Part shown: positions 39,839-53,039 of the stretch, piece by piece
Layout: the number at the start of each line of letters is the position of its first letter
Numbering within the stretch: the first letter of the stretch is position 1
DNA from: an uncultured Collinsella sp.
GTDB lineage: Bacteria > Actinomycetota > Coriobacteriia > Coriobacteriales > Coriobacteriaceae
Length of the DNA stretch: 64,000 bases
NCBI GenBank assembly: GCA_900540845.1
Contig: UQHS01000008.1
Span: 1-64,000 of the forward strand
Direction: 5' to 3'
Notes under the pieces: generated by a model
What the model saw: the letters and a program-made list of their open reading frames with translations, nothing else
Databases searched by the model: none
What the model was told of the DNA's origin: nothing
Translations under genes and position numbers: made by a program

Positions 39839-42166
39839 ATGGCAGAACCTATCACCTTGTATACCGGCGGCGTGTACCTCGTGGATGGCGAGACGATCGT
39901 TCCCGAGGAAAACGTGTGCGAGTTCATCGATCCCACGCTGGAGATTCCCAGCCCCGATGTCGCCCGCGAGGGCACCATCGCGTACGGCATTTTGGCCGAG
40001 CACAACACGAGCGGCAACATGGAACACCTGCGCTTGCGCTTCGATGCGCTCGCCAGCCACGACATCACGTACGTGGGCGTGATCCAAACGGCCAAGGCCT
40101 CGGGCATGACCGAGTTTCCCGTGCCCTACGTGCTCACCAACTGCCACAACACGCTGTGCGCGGTGGGCGGCACCATCAATGAGGACGACCACGTCTTTGG
40201 CCTGTCCGCCGCCAAAAAGTACGGCGGCATCTTCGTCCCGCCGCACATCGCGGTCATCCACCAGTACATGCGCGAGATGCAGGCCGGTTGCGGCAAGATG
40301 ATCCTCGGCACCGACTCCCACACCCGCTACGGCGCGCTGGGCACCATGGCCATCGGCGAGGGCGGCGGCGAGCTGGTCAAGCAGCTCCTGTGCGATACGT
40401 ATGACGTGGCCTACCCCCGCGTCGTCGCCGTATACCTCAAGGGCGCCCCGCGTCCCGGTGTGGGCCCGCAGGACATCGCGCTCGCCATCATCCGCGCCGT
40501 CTTTGCGAGCGGATACGTCAAGAACGCTGTGATGGAGTTCGTGGGGCCCGGCGTGTCGAGCATGCCCACCGACTATCGCAACGGCGTGGACGTCATGACG
40601 ACCGAGACCACATGCCTCAGCTCCATCTGGCGCACCGATGAGGACACGCGCGCTTTCTTGGCCGAGCATGGCCGCGCGGCGGATTATCGCGAGCTCAAGC
40701 CCACGGCTGTCGCCTATTACGACGGTTGCGTCGAGGTGGATCTGGCCGCGGTCGAGCCCATGATCGCCCTGCCGTTCCACCCGTCCAACGCCTACACCAT
40801 CGATGAGCTCAACGGCAACTTGGAGGACATCCTGCATGAGGTCGAGCTGCGCGCGGCGGAAGTCGGCGGCGGCCGCGCCTCGCTGTCCCTGCTGGACAAG
40901 ATCCGCCCGGACGGGCGCCTGCAGGTCCAGCAGGGCGTCATCGCGGGGTGCTCGGGCGGCAATTTCACGAACGTGATGCAGGCGGCCCGCGCCCTCAAGG
41001 GCAAGACGTGCGGCAACGGCGAGTTCGCGCTCTCGGTGTATCCGAGCTCCCAGCCGGTGTTCTTGGAGCTGGCGAGCAACGGTGCCGCGTTTGACCTGAT
41101 GCAGGCGGGCGCGATCGTGCGCACGGCGTTCTGCGGCCCGTGCTTCGGCGCGGGCGACACGCCTGCCAACAACGGGCTGTCGATTCGTCACACCACCCGC
41201 AACTTCCCCAATCGAGAGGGCTCCAAGCCGGGCGCGGGGCAGCTCACGGGCGTCGCCCTCATGGACGCGCGCTCCATCGCGGCAACAGCCGCGGCGGGCG
41301 GCGTGCTCACGGCCGCGACCGAGCTGCCTGCACAGACGTGGGACGAGCAGGTGGCGTATCGCTTTGACACGAGCGCCTACGAGCACCGCGTGTATAACGG
41401 GTTCGGGCGCGGTGAGGCCGCGCGCGAGCTGGTGTACGGCCCCAACATCAAGGACTGGCCCGAGATGGAGCCACTTGCCGAGAACATTCTGCTGCGCGTC
41501 GCCTCCAAGATCATGGACGACGTGACGACGACCGACGAGCTCATCCCCTCCGGAGAGACGAGCTCCTACCGCTCCAACCCGCTCGGATTGGCCGAGTTCA
41601 CGCTCAGCCGCCGCGACCCCGAGTATGTGGGGCGCGCCAAGGCGGTGGCCGAGCTTGAGCATGAGCGCCTGGGCTTGGCGGGCGACGGCGGCGCCCCCGT
41701 GGTGCCCGAGGCGGTTGCCGGCGTGTTCGATGCACTCGAGGCGGCGGGCGCACTCGCGGGCGTGCAGCCGGCCGAGGTCGAGATCGGCTCGATGATCTAT
41801 GCGGTCAAGCCGGGCGACGGCTCGGCGCGCGAGCAGGCGGCGAGCTGCCAGCGCGTGCTCGGCGGCCTTGCCAACATCACGCGCGAGTACGCCACCAAGC
41901 GCTACCGCTCCAATGTGATGAACTGGGGCATGGTGCCCTTCCAATTGGCGGGCGAGCCGATGTTCGAGGTCGGCGACTACGTCTACGTGCCGGGGATCCG
42001 CTCGGCGCTCGACGGCGATATGGGCGACATCCCGGCGTGGGTCGTGCGCACGGCCGGCGAGGTGGAGAGGATCTCCCTCTACATCGCGGAGATGACTCCC
42101 GAAGAGCGCGCCATCGTCAAGGCGGGCTGCCTCATCAACTACAACCGCGACCGCGTGAGGGAATAG
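39839..42166 (+). CDS. Aconitase-family hydratase
   Basis: The 775-residue protein has the aconitase superfamily architecture with three cluster-type Cys regions: NCHNTLCAVGG (about residue 101), VIAGCSGGNF (about 380) and FCGPCFGAGDTPANN (about 432). GTDSHTRYGALG and GPGVSSMPTDYRNGVDVM also match, and a C-terminal swivelling domain is present. It resembles the YbhJ-like hydratase branch rather than citrate aconitase, so the substrate is uncertain. GGATGGAGCAGG lies before the ATG. It stands alone between the small membrane protein and galU. Confidence 0.88.
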   Translation: MAEPITLYTGGVYLVDGETIVPEENVCEFIDPTLEIPSPDVAREGTIAYGILAEHNTSGNMEHLRLRFDALASHDITYVGVIQTAKASGMTEFPVPYVLTNCHNTLCAVGGTINEDDHVFGLSAAKKYGGIFVPPHIAVIHQYMREMQAGCGKMILGTDSHTRYGALGTMAIGEGGGELVKQLLCDTYDVAYPRVVAVYLKGAPRPGVGPQDIALAIIRAVFASGYVKNAVMEFVGPGVSSMPTDYRNGVDVMTTETTCLSSIWRTDEDTRAFLAEHGRAADYRELKPTAVAYYDGCVEVDLAAVEPMIALPFHPSNAYTIDELNGNLEDILHEVELRAAEVGGGRASLSLLDKIRPDGRLQVQQGVIAGCSGGNFTNVMQAARALKGKTCGNGEFALSVYPSSQPVFLELASNGAAFDLMQAGAIVRTAFCGPCFGAGDTPANNGLSIRHTTRNFPNREGSKPGAGQLTGVALMDARSIAATAAAGGVLTAATELPAQTWDEQVAYRFDTSAYEHRVYNGFGRGEAARELVYGPNIKDWPEMEPLAENILLRVASKIMDDVTTTDELIPSGETSSYRSNPLGLAEFTLSRRDPEYVGRAKAVAELEHERLGLAGDGGAPVVPEAVAGVFDALEAAGALAGVQPAEVEIGSMIYAVKPGDGSAREQAASCQRVLGGLANITREYATKRYRSNVMNWGMVPFQLAGEPMFEVGDYVYVPGIRSALDGDMGDIPAWVVRTAGEVERISLYIAEMTPEERAIVKAGCLINYNRDRVRE

Positions 42167-42350
42167 TGCATCGGGAATAGCGCCTCGACGCGAGATGGGG
42201 GCGCGCGGGTTTTGGCTGGCAATTGTCGGGTATCGGTGAGATTTGCCCATAATGTGCGCGTTGCAGGTACCATAGGCGGGTATCGAATAATCCCGATCGC
42301 TGGGCATGTTTTCGCCATACGCGCGTCCCGCTCGGAAAGGAATCTCGAAG

Positions 42351-43256
42351 ATGAAGGCTATCATCCCCGCCGCCGGCCTCGGCACCCGCTTCCTGCCCGC
42401 CACCAAGTGCACCCCCAAGGAGATGCTGCCGGTCCTCGACAAGCCGGTCATCCAGTACGTGGTGGAGGAGGCCCTCGACCCCGAGGAGGTCGACGGCGCC
42501 ATCATCGTGACGAGCCCCGGCAAGCCCGAGCTGCTCAGCTACTTCCAGCCCGACCGCTCGCTCGAGACCCTCTTGCGCGAGCGCGGCAAGGCCGGCTACG
42601 CCAACGCCGTCGCCCACGCCGGCAACATGCCCGTGGACTTCCGCTATCAGTATGAGCCGCGCGGCCTCGGCCACGCCATCCGCTCCGCCGCCGACGCCTG
42701 CGCCGGCGAGCCCTTCCTGGTCCTTCTGGGCGACTACGTCGTCCCGGCCAAGGACATCTGCGACAAGATGCTCGAGGTCTCGAAGGCCCACGGCGGCGCC
42801 AGCGTGATCGCCGTCGCCCCGTGCGCACCCGAGCAGGTCGACCGCTACGGCGTCATCGCCGGCGACTTCGTCGGCACGCTCGAGGGCTATGAGGGCGCGG
42901 GGGAGACCGAGCCCGGCGCGGTGTGGCGCATCGGCGGCCTGGTGGAGAAGCCGAGCCCCGAGGCGGCCCCCTCGAACCTCTACATCGTCGGCCGCTACCT
43001 GCTCTCGCCGCTCGTCATGGAGCTGCTGGCCAACCAGCAGCCCGGCAAGGGCAACGAGATCCAGCTGACCGACGCCATGGCGCGCAGCCTGGACCGCGAG
43101 GCCATGTACGCCGTCGTCATCGACCCGCTCTCCGGCTACGACACCGGCACCCCGTCCGGCTGGATCGCCACCAACGCCCTCATGGCCGCGTCCGACCCGC
43201 GCTTCGCGGGCGAGTTCTGGGCCGCCATCGACGAGCGCGGCGGGCTTGAGCGCTAG
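42351..43256 (+). CDS. galU: UTP-glucose-1-phosphate uridylyltransferase GalU
   Basis: The 301-residue nucleotidyltransferase makes UDP-glucose from UTP and glucose-1-phosphate for cell-envelope glycans. The conserved N-terminal loop MKAIIPAAGLGTRFLPATK, KEMLPVLDKPVIQYVVEEA, LGDYVVPAK, the YGVI segment and VEKPSPEAAPSNL are all present, and length matches bacterial GalU. ATG at 42351 with upstream CGGAAAGG is the canonical start. A strong terminator follows. Confidence 0.95.
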   Translation: MKAIIPAAGLGTRFLPATKCTPKEMLPVLDKPVIQYVVEEALDPEEVDGAIIVTSPGKPELLSYFQPDRSLETLLRERGKAGYANAVAHAGNMPVDFRYQYEPRGLGHAIRSAADACAGEPFLVLLGDYVVPAKDICDKMLEVSKAHGGASVIAVAPCAPEQVDRYGVIAGDFVGTLEGYEGAGETEPGAVWRIGGLVEKPSPEAAPSNLYIVGRYLLSPLVMELLANQQPGKGNEIQLTDAMARSLDREAMYAVVIDPLSGYDTGTPSGWIATNALMAASDPRFAGEFWAAIDERGGLER

Positions 43257-43294
43257 TCGACCTGGGAGGCTTGCCCCTTCATCCAAAACACATG

Positions 43295-43333
43295 AACACC
43301 TGTTCGATGCATGCGCGTTGAACAGGTGTTTTT
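43295..43333 (+). terminator. galU terminator
   Basis: AACACCTGTTC and GAACAGGTGTT form an 11-bp perfect stem across a 14-base loop and are followed by TTT and CT. Confidence 0.88.
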
Positions 43334-43383
43334 CTATCAAAAAACTTTGCTAGTCCAAAATGTCTCATGAGTCAAGCCTTTTC

Positions 43384-43411
43384 TTGCTCAACGGCCGCCA
43401 CCTGATAAACT
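43384..43411 (+). promoter_or_regulatory. Candidate rpoBC promoter
   Basis: TTGCTC and TAAACT are separated by 16 bp in the gap between the galU terminator and rpoB. The ribosomal genes rplJ and rplL are not upstream, so rpoBC needs its own promoter here. Confidence 0.45.
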
Positions 43412-43475
43412 AGTAGGTTGCCTTACCTGGCGAAGCTATGCCTGTAGCTCATGGATGCGCGAGAGCGGGAAGACG

Positions 43476-43512
43476 GATGTGCAATTTTGCACCCGTCCCC
43501 GTATTACACATC
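43476..43512 (+). repeat. 37-bp palindromic-ended dispersed repeat, copy 1
   Basis: The unit has ends GATGTGCAAT and ATTACACATC with GCACCCGTCCCC between them. It lies 19 bp before the rpoB ATG. An inverted copy is found after rpoC (51618-51654), so the two polymerase genes are bracketed. It resembles REP/RAYT-type palindromes. Confidence 0.7.
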
Positions 43513-43531
43513 AGGAGCGAAGGGGAGAGCG

Positions 43532-46500
43532 ATGTCGGATCAACCGCCTTTCCCAAGAAGGAGGAAACACCTGGTGCCGAAAGCAAAAGCGACCAAGACC
43601 GTGACCGCCACCGAGCGCACACGCGTCAACTTCGGGAAGATCCCGGAGACAATGGAGCTGCCGAACCTCATCTCCGTGCAGAAGGAGAGCTTCGAGCGCT
43701 TCAAGGACGAGGGTCTGCGCGACGCCTTTAGGGAGTCCAGCCCCATCCAGAGCCAGAACCACCAGCTCGAGGTGACCTTTGGCCACCACCAGTTCGGTGA
43801 CCCGTCCCACTCCGTGGACGAGTGCCGCGAGAAGGACATGACCTACCAGGCCCCGCTGCTCACCGAGGTCCGTCTCACCAACAAGGAGACGGGCGAGATC
43901 AAGGAGCAACTCGTCTTCATGGGCGACTTCCCCATGATGACCGACCAGGGCACCTTCATCATCAACGGCACCGAACGCATCGTCGTCTCCCAGCTCGTTC
44001 GTTCCCCAGGCGTGTACTACAGCTCCGAGATGGACGGCGGCAAGCAGGTCTACAAGGCCCAGATCATCCCCGCCCGCGGCGCCTGGCTCGAGTTCGAGGT
44101 CGACAAGCGCGATCAGCTCGTGGTCTCCATCGACCGCAAGCGCAAGCAGTCCGCCACCATGTTCCTGCGCGCTCTGGGCATCGCCGTCACCAACGACGAC
44201 ATCTATGAGCTCATCGGTGATTCCGATGTCGTGAAGCGCACCATCGAGCGCGACACCGCCCTCACTCGCGAGGACGCCCTCATCGAGATCTACCGCCGTC
44301 TGCGCCCCGGCGAGCCGCCGACCGTCGACGCCTCCCGCAGCCTGCTCGAGGGCCTGCTGTTCAACCCGCAGCGCTACGACCTCGCCCGCGTGGGCCGCTA
44401 CAAGGTCAACAAGAAGCTCGGCCTTACCACCGAGGAGGAGGTCGCCGTCCTCACCGACGAGGACATCATCGCGACCCTGCGCTACCTGCTGTCCCTGGCC
44501 GCCGGTGAGCCCGGTTTCAAGGTCGACGACATCGACCACTTCGGCAACCGTCGCATCCGCACCGTCGGCGAGCTCGTCGCCAACCAGTTCCGCATCGGCA
44601 TGAGCCGCATGGAGCGCGTCGTCCGCGAGCGCATGAGCTCCCAGGACATCGATGAGATCACTCCCCAGAGCCTCATCAACATCCGCCCGATCGTCGCCTC
44701 CATCAAGGAGTTTTTCGGCTCCAGCCAGCTCTCCCAGTTCATGGACCAGTCCAACCCGCTCACGGGCCTTTCGCACAAGCGCACCCTCTCCGCGCTCGGC
44801 CCCGGCGGCCTTGCCGGTCACAAGTCCGGCTCCAGCCGCCGCACCAACGTGCCGACGGCCGTCCGCGACGTCCACAACTCGCACTACTCCCGCATGTGCC
44901 CGATCGAGACCCCCGAAGGCCCCAACATCGGCCTTATCGGTCGTCTCGCGCTCTATGCGCGCGTGAACGAGTACGGCTTCATTGAGGCTCCGTACCGTCG
45001 CGTCGAGAACGGCGTCGCCACCGACCAGATCGACTGGATGACCGCCGATGAGGAAGAAAACCACATCATCGCCCCGGCCAACACCCCGATCGATCCCAAG
45101 ACCGGCGAGCTCGTGACCGTCGACGCCGATGGCAACCTCGTGCGCCCGCACACCGTCGTCGCCCGTACCCGCGACTTCGACGGCTCCTTCGGTGCCCCCG
45201 CCGACGTCCCGGTCGAGGACGTCGACTACATGGACGTCTCCCCGCGTCAGATGCTCTCCGTCGCGGCCACCCTCATTCCGTTCCTCGAGCACGACGACGC
45301 CAAGCGTACCCTCATGGGCGCGAACATGCAGCGTCAGGCCGTGCCGCTGGTTCACCCGGTCGCTCCCTACATCGGCACCGGCATGGAGGCCCGCGCCGCC
45401 ATCGACTCCGGCGAGGTCACCCTGGCCCGTCACGCCGGCGAGGTCATCTACGCCGACGCCGCCAAGATCACGGTGAAGACCGCCGAGGGCATGGACACCT
45501 ACAAGCTGCCCAAGTACCAGCGCTCCAACCAGTCAACCTGCATCAACCACCGTCCGCTCGTGCGCGTCGGCCAGCAGGTCGTCGAGGGCCAGCCGCTTGC
45601 CGACGGTCCTTCGACCGACCACGGCGAACTCGCGCTCGGCCAGAACCTCACCGTGGCCTACATGCCGTGGGAGGGCTTCAACTACGAGGACGGCATCATC
45701 GTCTCCGAGCGCCTCGTCTCCGAGGACCTGCTCACCACGATCAACATCTCCCGCTATGAGCTCGACGCCCGCGACACCAAGCTGGGCCCCGAGGAGATCA
45801 CGCGCGAGATCCCGAACCTGTCCGAGGACATGCTCGCCAACCTCGACGAGGACGGCATCATCCGCATCGGCGCCGAGGTCAAGGCCGGTGACATCCTGGT
45901 CGGCAAGGTCTCGCCCAAGGGCGAGAGCGCTCTGACCGCCGAGGAGCGCCTGCTGCGCGCCATCTTCGGCACCAAGGCTCACGATGTCCGCGACACCTCC
46001 CTCAAGATGCCCCACGGCGCCGAGGGCCGCGTCATCGACGTCGTCCGCTTCAGCCGCGAGAACGGCGACGACCTCGCCCCGGGCGTCAACGAGCAGGTGC
46101 GCGTCTACGTCGCCCAGCGCCGTAAGATCCAGCAGGGCGACAAGATCGCCGGTCGCCACGGCAACAAGGGTGTTATCTGCGAGGTCCTGCCTGTTGAGGA
46201 CATGCCTTACATGTCCGACGGCACCCCGGTCGACGTCATCCTGAACCCGCTGGGCGTCCCCTCCCGTATGAACGTCGGCCAGCTGCTCGAGTGCCACCTC
46301 GGCTGGGCCGCCGCCTGCGGTTGGGACACCGAGTCCGCCGACTCCGACACCTATGTCCCCGGCCCGTTCTTCGTCTCCACGCCCGTCTTCGACGGTGCCC
46401 ACGAGGACGAGATCGCTGAGGTCATCCGTCGCGCCAACAAGAACATGGTGAACCTGGCCACGGAGCGTTTCGGCGAGCACATGAACCCGGCGTTCGTGAC

Positions 46501-47074
46501 CCAGCTCGACGAGCGCGGCAAGACCGTCCTGTACGACGGCCGCTCCGGTGAGCAGTTCCGCGAGCCCATCACCGTGGGTACGTCCTACATCCTGAAGCTC
46601 GGCCACATGGTCGACGACAAGATCCACGCTCGCTCGACGGGCCCCTACAGCCTCGTTACCCAGCAGCCGCTGGGCGGTAAGGCTCAGTTCGGCGGCCAGC
46701 GCTTCGGTGAGATGGAGGTCTGGGCGCTCTACGCGTACGGCGCCTCCAACGTGCTTCAGGAGATCCTCACGGTCAAGTCCGACGACACCGTCGGCCGCGT
46801 CAAGACCTACGAGGCCATCACCAAGGGCGAGAACGTCCCCATGGCCGGCATCCCCGAGTCCTTCAAGGTTCTCGTCAAGGAGATCCGTTCGCTGGCGCTC
46901 GACATCGAGCCGATGAAGGACGCCGAGCCCGAGCTGCCCCAGGCCGCAGTTGCCGCCGAGGACGCCGAGCTCGATGCGAACGACCTGCCCTCCATCGATG
47001 AGGCCGACACCTCCGCCGACGCGGCAGATGCCCTCCTCGAGGAGATCGCCGCCACCACCACCGATAAGGAGTAG
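43532..47074 (+). CDS. rpoB: RNA polymerase beta subunit
   Basis: The 1180-residue catalytic subunit of RNA polymerase has SSQLSQFMDQ, HKRTLSALGPGGL, CPIETPEGPNIGLIG, the DGIIVSERLV region and the C-terminal GGKAQFGGQRFGEMEVWALYAYGA, read here in parts. Rifampicin-contact residues of cluster I are conserved. Between GPGGL and VRDVH the usual eight residues (TRERAGFE in E. coli) are replaced by sixteen (residues 428-443, starting AGHKSGSS), enlarging fork loop 2. ATG at 43532 is reported; GTG at 43574 has a stronger GGAGG site and is an alternative start. It forms an operon with rpoC, six bases away. Confidence 0.95.
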   Translation: MSDQPPFPRRRKHLVPKAKATKTVTATERTRVNFGKIPETMELPNLISVQKESFERFKDEGLRDAFRESSPIQSQNHQLEVTFGHHQFGDPSHSVDECREKDMTYQAPLLTEVRLTNKETGEIKEQLVFMGDFPMMTDQGTFIINGTERIVVSQLVRSPGVYYSSEMDGGKQVYKAQIIPARGAWLEFEVDKRDQLVVSIDRKRKQSATMFLRALGIAVTNDDIYELIGDSDVVKRTIERDTALTREDALIEIYRRLRPGEPPTVDASRSLLEGLLFNPQRYDLARVGRYKVNKKLGLTTEEEVAVLTDEDIIATLRYLLSLAAGEPGFKVDDIDHFGNRRIRTVGELVANQFRIGMSRMERVVRERMSSQDIDEITPQSLINIRPIVASIKEFFGSSQLSQFMDQSNPLTGLSHKRTLSALGPGGLAGHKSGSSRRTNVPTAVRDVHNSHYSRMCPIETPEGPNIGLIGRLALYARVNEYGFIEAPYRRVENGVATDQIDWMTADEEENHIIAPANTPIDPKTGELVTVDADGNLVRPHTVVARTRDFDGSFGAPADVPVEDVDYMDVSPRQMLSVAATLIPFLEHDDAKRTLMGANMQRQAVPLVHPVAPYIGTGMEARAAIDSGEVTLARHAGEVIYADAAKITVKTAEGMDTYKLPKYQRSNQSTCINHRPLVRVGQQVVEGQPLADGPSTDHGELALGQNLTVAYMPWEGFNYEDGIIVSERLVSEDLLTTINISRYELDARDTKLGPEEITREIPNLSEDMLANLDEDGIIRIGAEVKAGDILVGKVSPKGESALTAEERLLRAIFGTKAHDVRDTSLKMPHGAEGRVIDVVRFSRENGDDLAPGVNEQVRVYVAQRRKIQQGDKIAGRHGNKGVICEVLPVEDMPYMSDGTPVDVILNPLGVPSRMNVGQLLECHLGWAAACGWDTESADSDTYVPGPFFVSTPVFDGAHEDEIAEVIRRANKNMVNLATERFGEHMNPAFVTQLDERGKTVLYDGRSGEQFREPITVGTSYILKLGHMVDDKIHARSTGPYSLVTQQPLGGKAQFGGQRFGEMEVWALYAYGASNVLQEILTVKSDDTVGRVKTYEAITKGENVPMAGIPESFKVLVKEIRSLALDIEPMKDAEPELPQAAVAAEDAELDANDLPSIDEADTSADAADALLEEIAATTTDKE

Positions 47075-47080
47075 TTGACT

Positions 47081-51553
<4,473 letters not shown>

Positions 51554-51580
51554 TCTTCCTGCCGGTCTCATGACCTAATG

Positions 51581-51616
51581 GGCCCGCCTTCCCCGCGAGG
51601 GGAGGGCGGGCCTTTT
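51581..51616 (+). terminator. rpoBC operon terminator
   Basis: GGCCCGCCTTCCCC pairs with GGGGAGGGCGGGCC around GCGA, followed by TTTT. Confidence 0.93.
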
Positions 51617-51617
51617 G

Positions 51618-51654
51618 CATGTGCAATCTGGGGACGGGTGCAAAATTGCACATT
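51618..51654 (-). repeat. 37-bp palindromic-ended dispersed repeat, copy 2
   Basis: This is the inverse complement of copy 1 at 43476-43512 with a few mismatches. Its ends ATGTGCAAT and ATTGCACAT form a perfect inverted repeat around CTGGGGACGGGTGCAAA. It starts immediately after the rpoC terminator. Confidence 0.7.
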
Positions 51655-52006
51655 GCTGTGCCACGCCGTGCCGCCGGACCATGGCATGTTACCTGTCATG
51701 AGGGCCGTCGCTTCCGACACGTGGCCACGAAAGGTAGCACAGCTGGAAAAACTTCAGCGAGTCGCAATGTTTTGTGAGTTGTGCTACCGATTGCGCCCTG
51801 CTGCGGGGAACTCGCTCGGGGAGCGGTTCGGCCCTGCAGCGGGCCTCTCGCTCGGGGGCACATCGGCCCTACGCCGGGCCCACCTCGGTATCGTTTTGGC
51901 TTGCCGCAGCAGGCCTTAACGCCCAAGCAACGAGCACCACTATCCAACAATGTGGAGACTCTGCGGAATATGCTCAAAAATAGGAAACGCCCGGGCGCGT
52001 GGTCTG
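51655..52006. other. Structured intergenic region with repeated hairpins
   Basis: There is no protein gene. GGTAGCACA (51733) and TGTGCTACC (51780) form a 9-bp inverted repeat. Three imperfect units begin at 51793, 51830 and 51865 with GCCCTGCTGCGGG, GGCCCTGCAGCGGGCC and GGCCCTACGCCGGGCC hairpins; the first two share CTCGCTCGGGG. CCTGCTGCGG (51797) can also pair with CCGCAGCAGG (51904), closing the whole set. The region could be a structured RNA or a decayed repeat. It lies upstream of the str-operon promoter. Confidence 0.5.
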
Positions 52007-52035
52007 TTGACCGCCCAGATATGCGCGCGTATCAT
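52007..52035 (+). promoter_or_regulatory. str operon (rpsL) promoter
   Basis: TTGACC and TATCAT are spaced by exactly 17 bp, a near-consensus housekeeping promoter, 93 bp upstream of the rpsL start. Confidence 0.75.
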
Positions 52036-52128
52036 AGCGAACTGCGTGTTTTGTGGACGGATGCTGACGTCCCTTAATATGCCGTTGCACATGGAATGGA
52101 AGCTGGATATTTCGAGAAGGAGTACGCT

Positions 52129-52500
52129 TTGCCTACTATCAACCAGCTGGTTCGCCAGGGCCGTCGCTCGGTCCCCAAGAAGTCCAAGAACGCCGCTCTC
52201 AAGAGCAACTCTCAGAAGCGCGGTGTGTGCACCCGCGTGTTCACCACCTCTCCTAAGAAGCCGAACTCCGCTCTTCGCAAGGTTGCCCGTGTGCGCCTCG
52301 TGAACGGCATCGAGGTCACCGCTTATATCCCCGGTGAGGGTCACAACCTGCAGGAGCACTCCATCGTGCTCGTCCGCGGCGGCCGCGTTCGCGACCTGCC
52401 CGGTGTGCGTTACCACATCATCCGCGGCTGCTACGACTGCGCCCCGGTTGCCAACCGCAAGCAGGCTCGTTCCCACTACGGCGCCAAGCGCCCGAAGTAG
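52129..52500 (+). CDS. rpsL: 30S ribosomal protein S12
   Basis: The 123-residue decoding-centre protein begins at TTG (AAGGAG six bases upstream) with PTINQLVRQGRRSV. TSPKKPNSALRK retains Lys43, but GGRVRDLPGVRYH has Arg at residue 88, where E. coli and M. tuberculosis have Lys; K88R (K87R in mature E. coli numbering) is a classical streptomycin-resistance substitution. It is the first gene of the rpsL-rpsG-fusA-rpsJ operon. Confidence 0.97.
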   Translation: MPTINQLVRQGRRSVPKKSKNAALKSNSQKRGVCTRVFTTSPKKPNSALRKVARVRLVNGIEVTAYIPGEGHNLQEHSIVLVRGGRVRDLPGVRYHIIRGCYDCAPVANRKQARSHYGAKRPK

Positions 52501-52544
52501 TCTCGCGAGTAGACCCGATCATATTCAGATAGAGGAGATATAAC

Positions 52545-53018
52545 ATGCCGCGTCGTGCAGCTAAGAATCACCGCCGCGAGGTTCAGCCTGATGCTGTTTA
52601 CAACAACCGCCTCGTGACGCAGCTCATCAACAAGGTTCTTCTTGACGGCAAGAAGGCCACTGCTGAGCGCATCGTGTACACCGCCTTCGAGATGGTCGCC
52701 GAGAAGACCGGTGAGGACGCCCTCGCCGTCTTCAAGAAGGCCATGGACAACATCAAGCCTACGCTCGAGGTCAAGCCCAAGCGCGTCGGTGGCGCTACCT
52801 ACCAGGTCCCCATGGAGGTCAACGCCCGTCGTTCCACCCAGCTGGGCATCCGCTGGATGGTCAACTTCTCCCGCGCCCGCAAGGAGAAGACTATGGCCGA
52901 GCGTCTCGCCGCCGAGATCATCGACGCCTCCAACGGTGTTGGTGCTTCCGTGAAGAAGCGCGAGGACGTCTTCAAGATGGCCGAGGCCAACCGCGCGTTC
53001 TCTCACTACCGCTGGTAA
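52545..53018 (+). CDS. rpsG: 30S ribosomal protein S7
   Basis: The 157-residue primary 16S rRNA-binding protein of the 30S head starts MPRRAAKNHRREV and ends FSHYRW, as expected. GAGGAG lies seven bases before the ATG. It is 44 bp after rpsL and 21 bp before fusA. In other bacteria S7 autoregulates the str operon by binding the rpsL-rpsG gap; that gap here is short, and I see no clear copy of the site. Confidence 0.97.
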   Translation: MPRRAAKNHRREVQPDAVYNNRLVTQLINKVLLDGKKATAERIVYTAFEMVAEKTGEDALAVFKKAMDNIKPTLEVKPKRVGGATYQVPMEVNARRSTQLGIRWMVNFSRARKEKTMAERLAAEIIDASNGVGASVKKREDVFKMAEANRAFSHYRW

Positions 53019-53039
53019 TCTCAAGGAAGGAACTGACTC

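Noticed and set aside
39434..42523. Long minus-strand open frame opposite the hydratase gene
   Set aside because: Composition is explained by GC-rich codons of the hydratase on the other strand; no family motif.
52501..52544. S7 autoregulatory site in the rpsL-rpsG gap
   Set aside because: The 44-bp gap is too short to judge, and no clear match to the known structure was seen.
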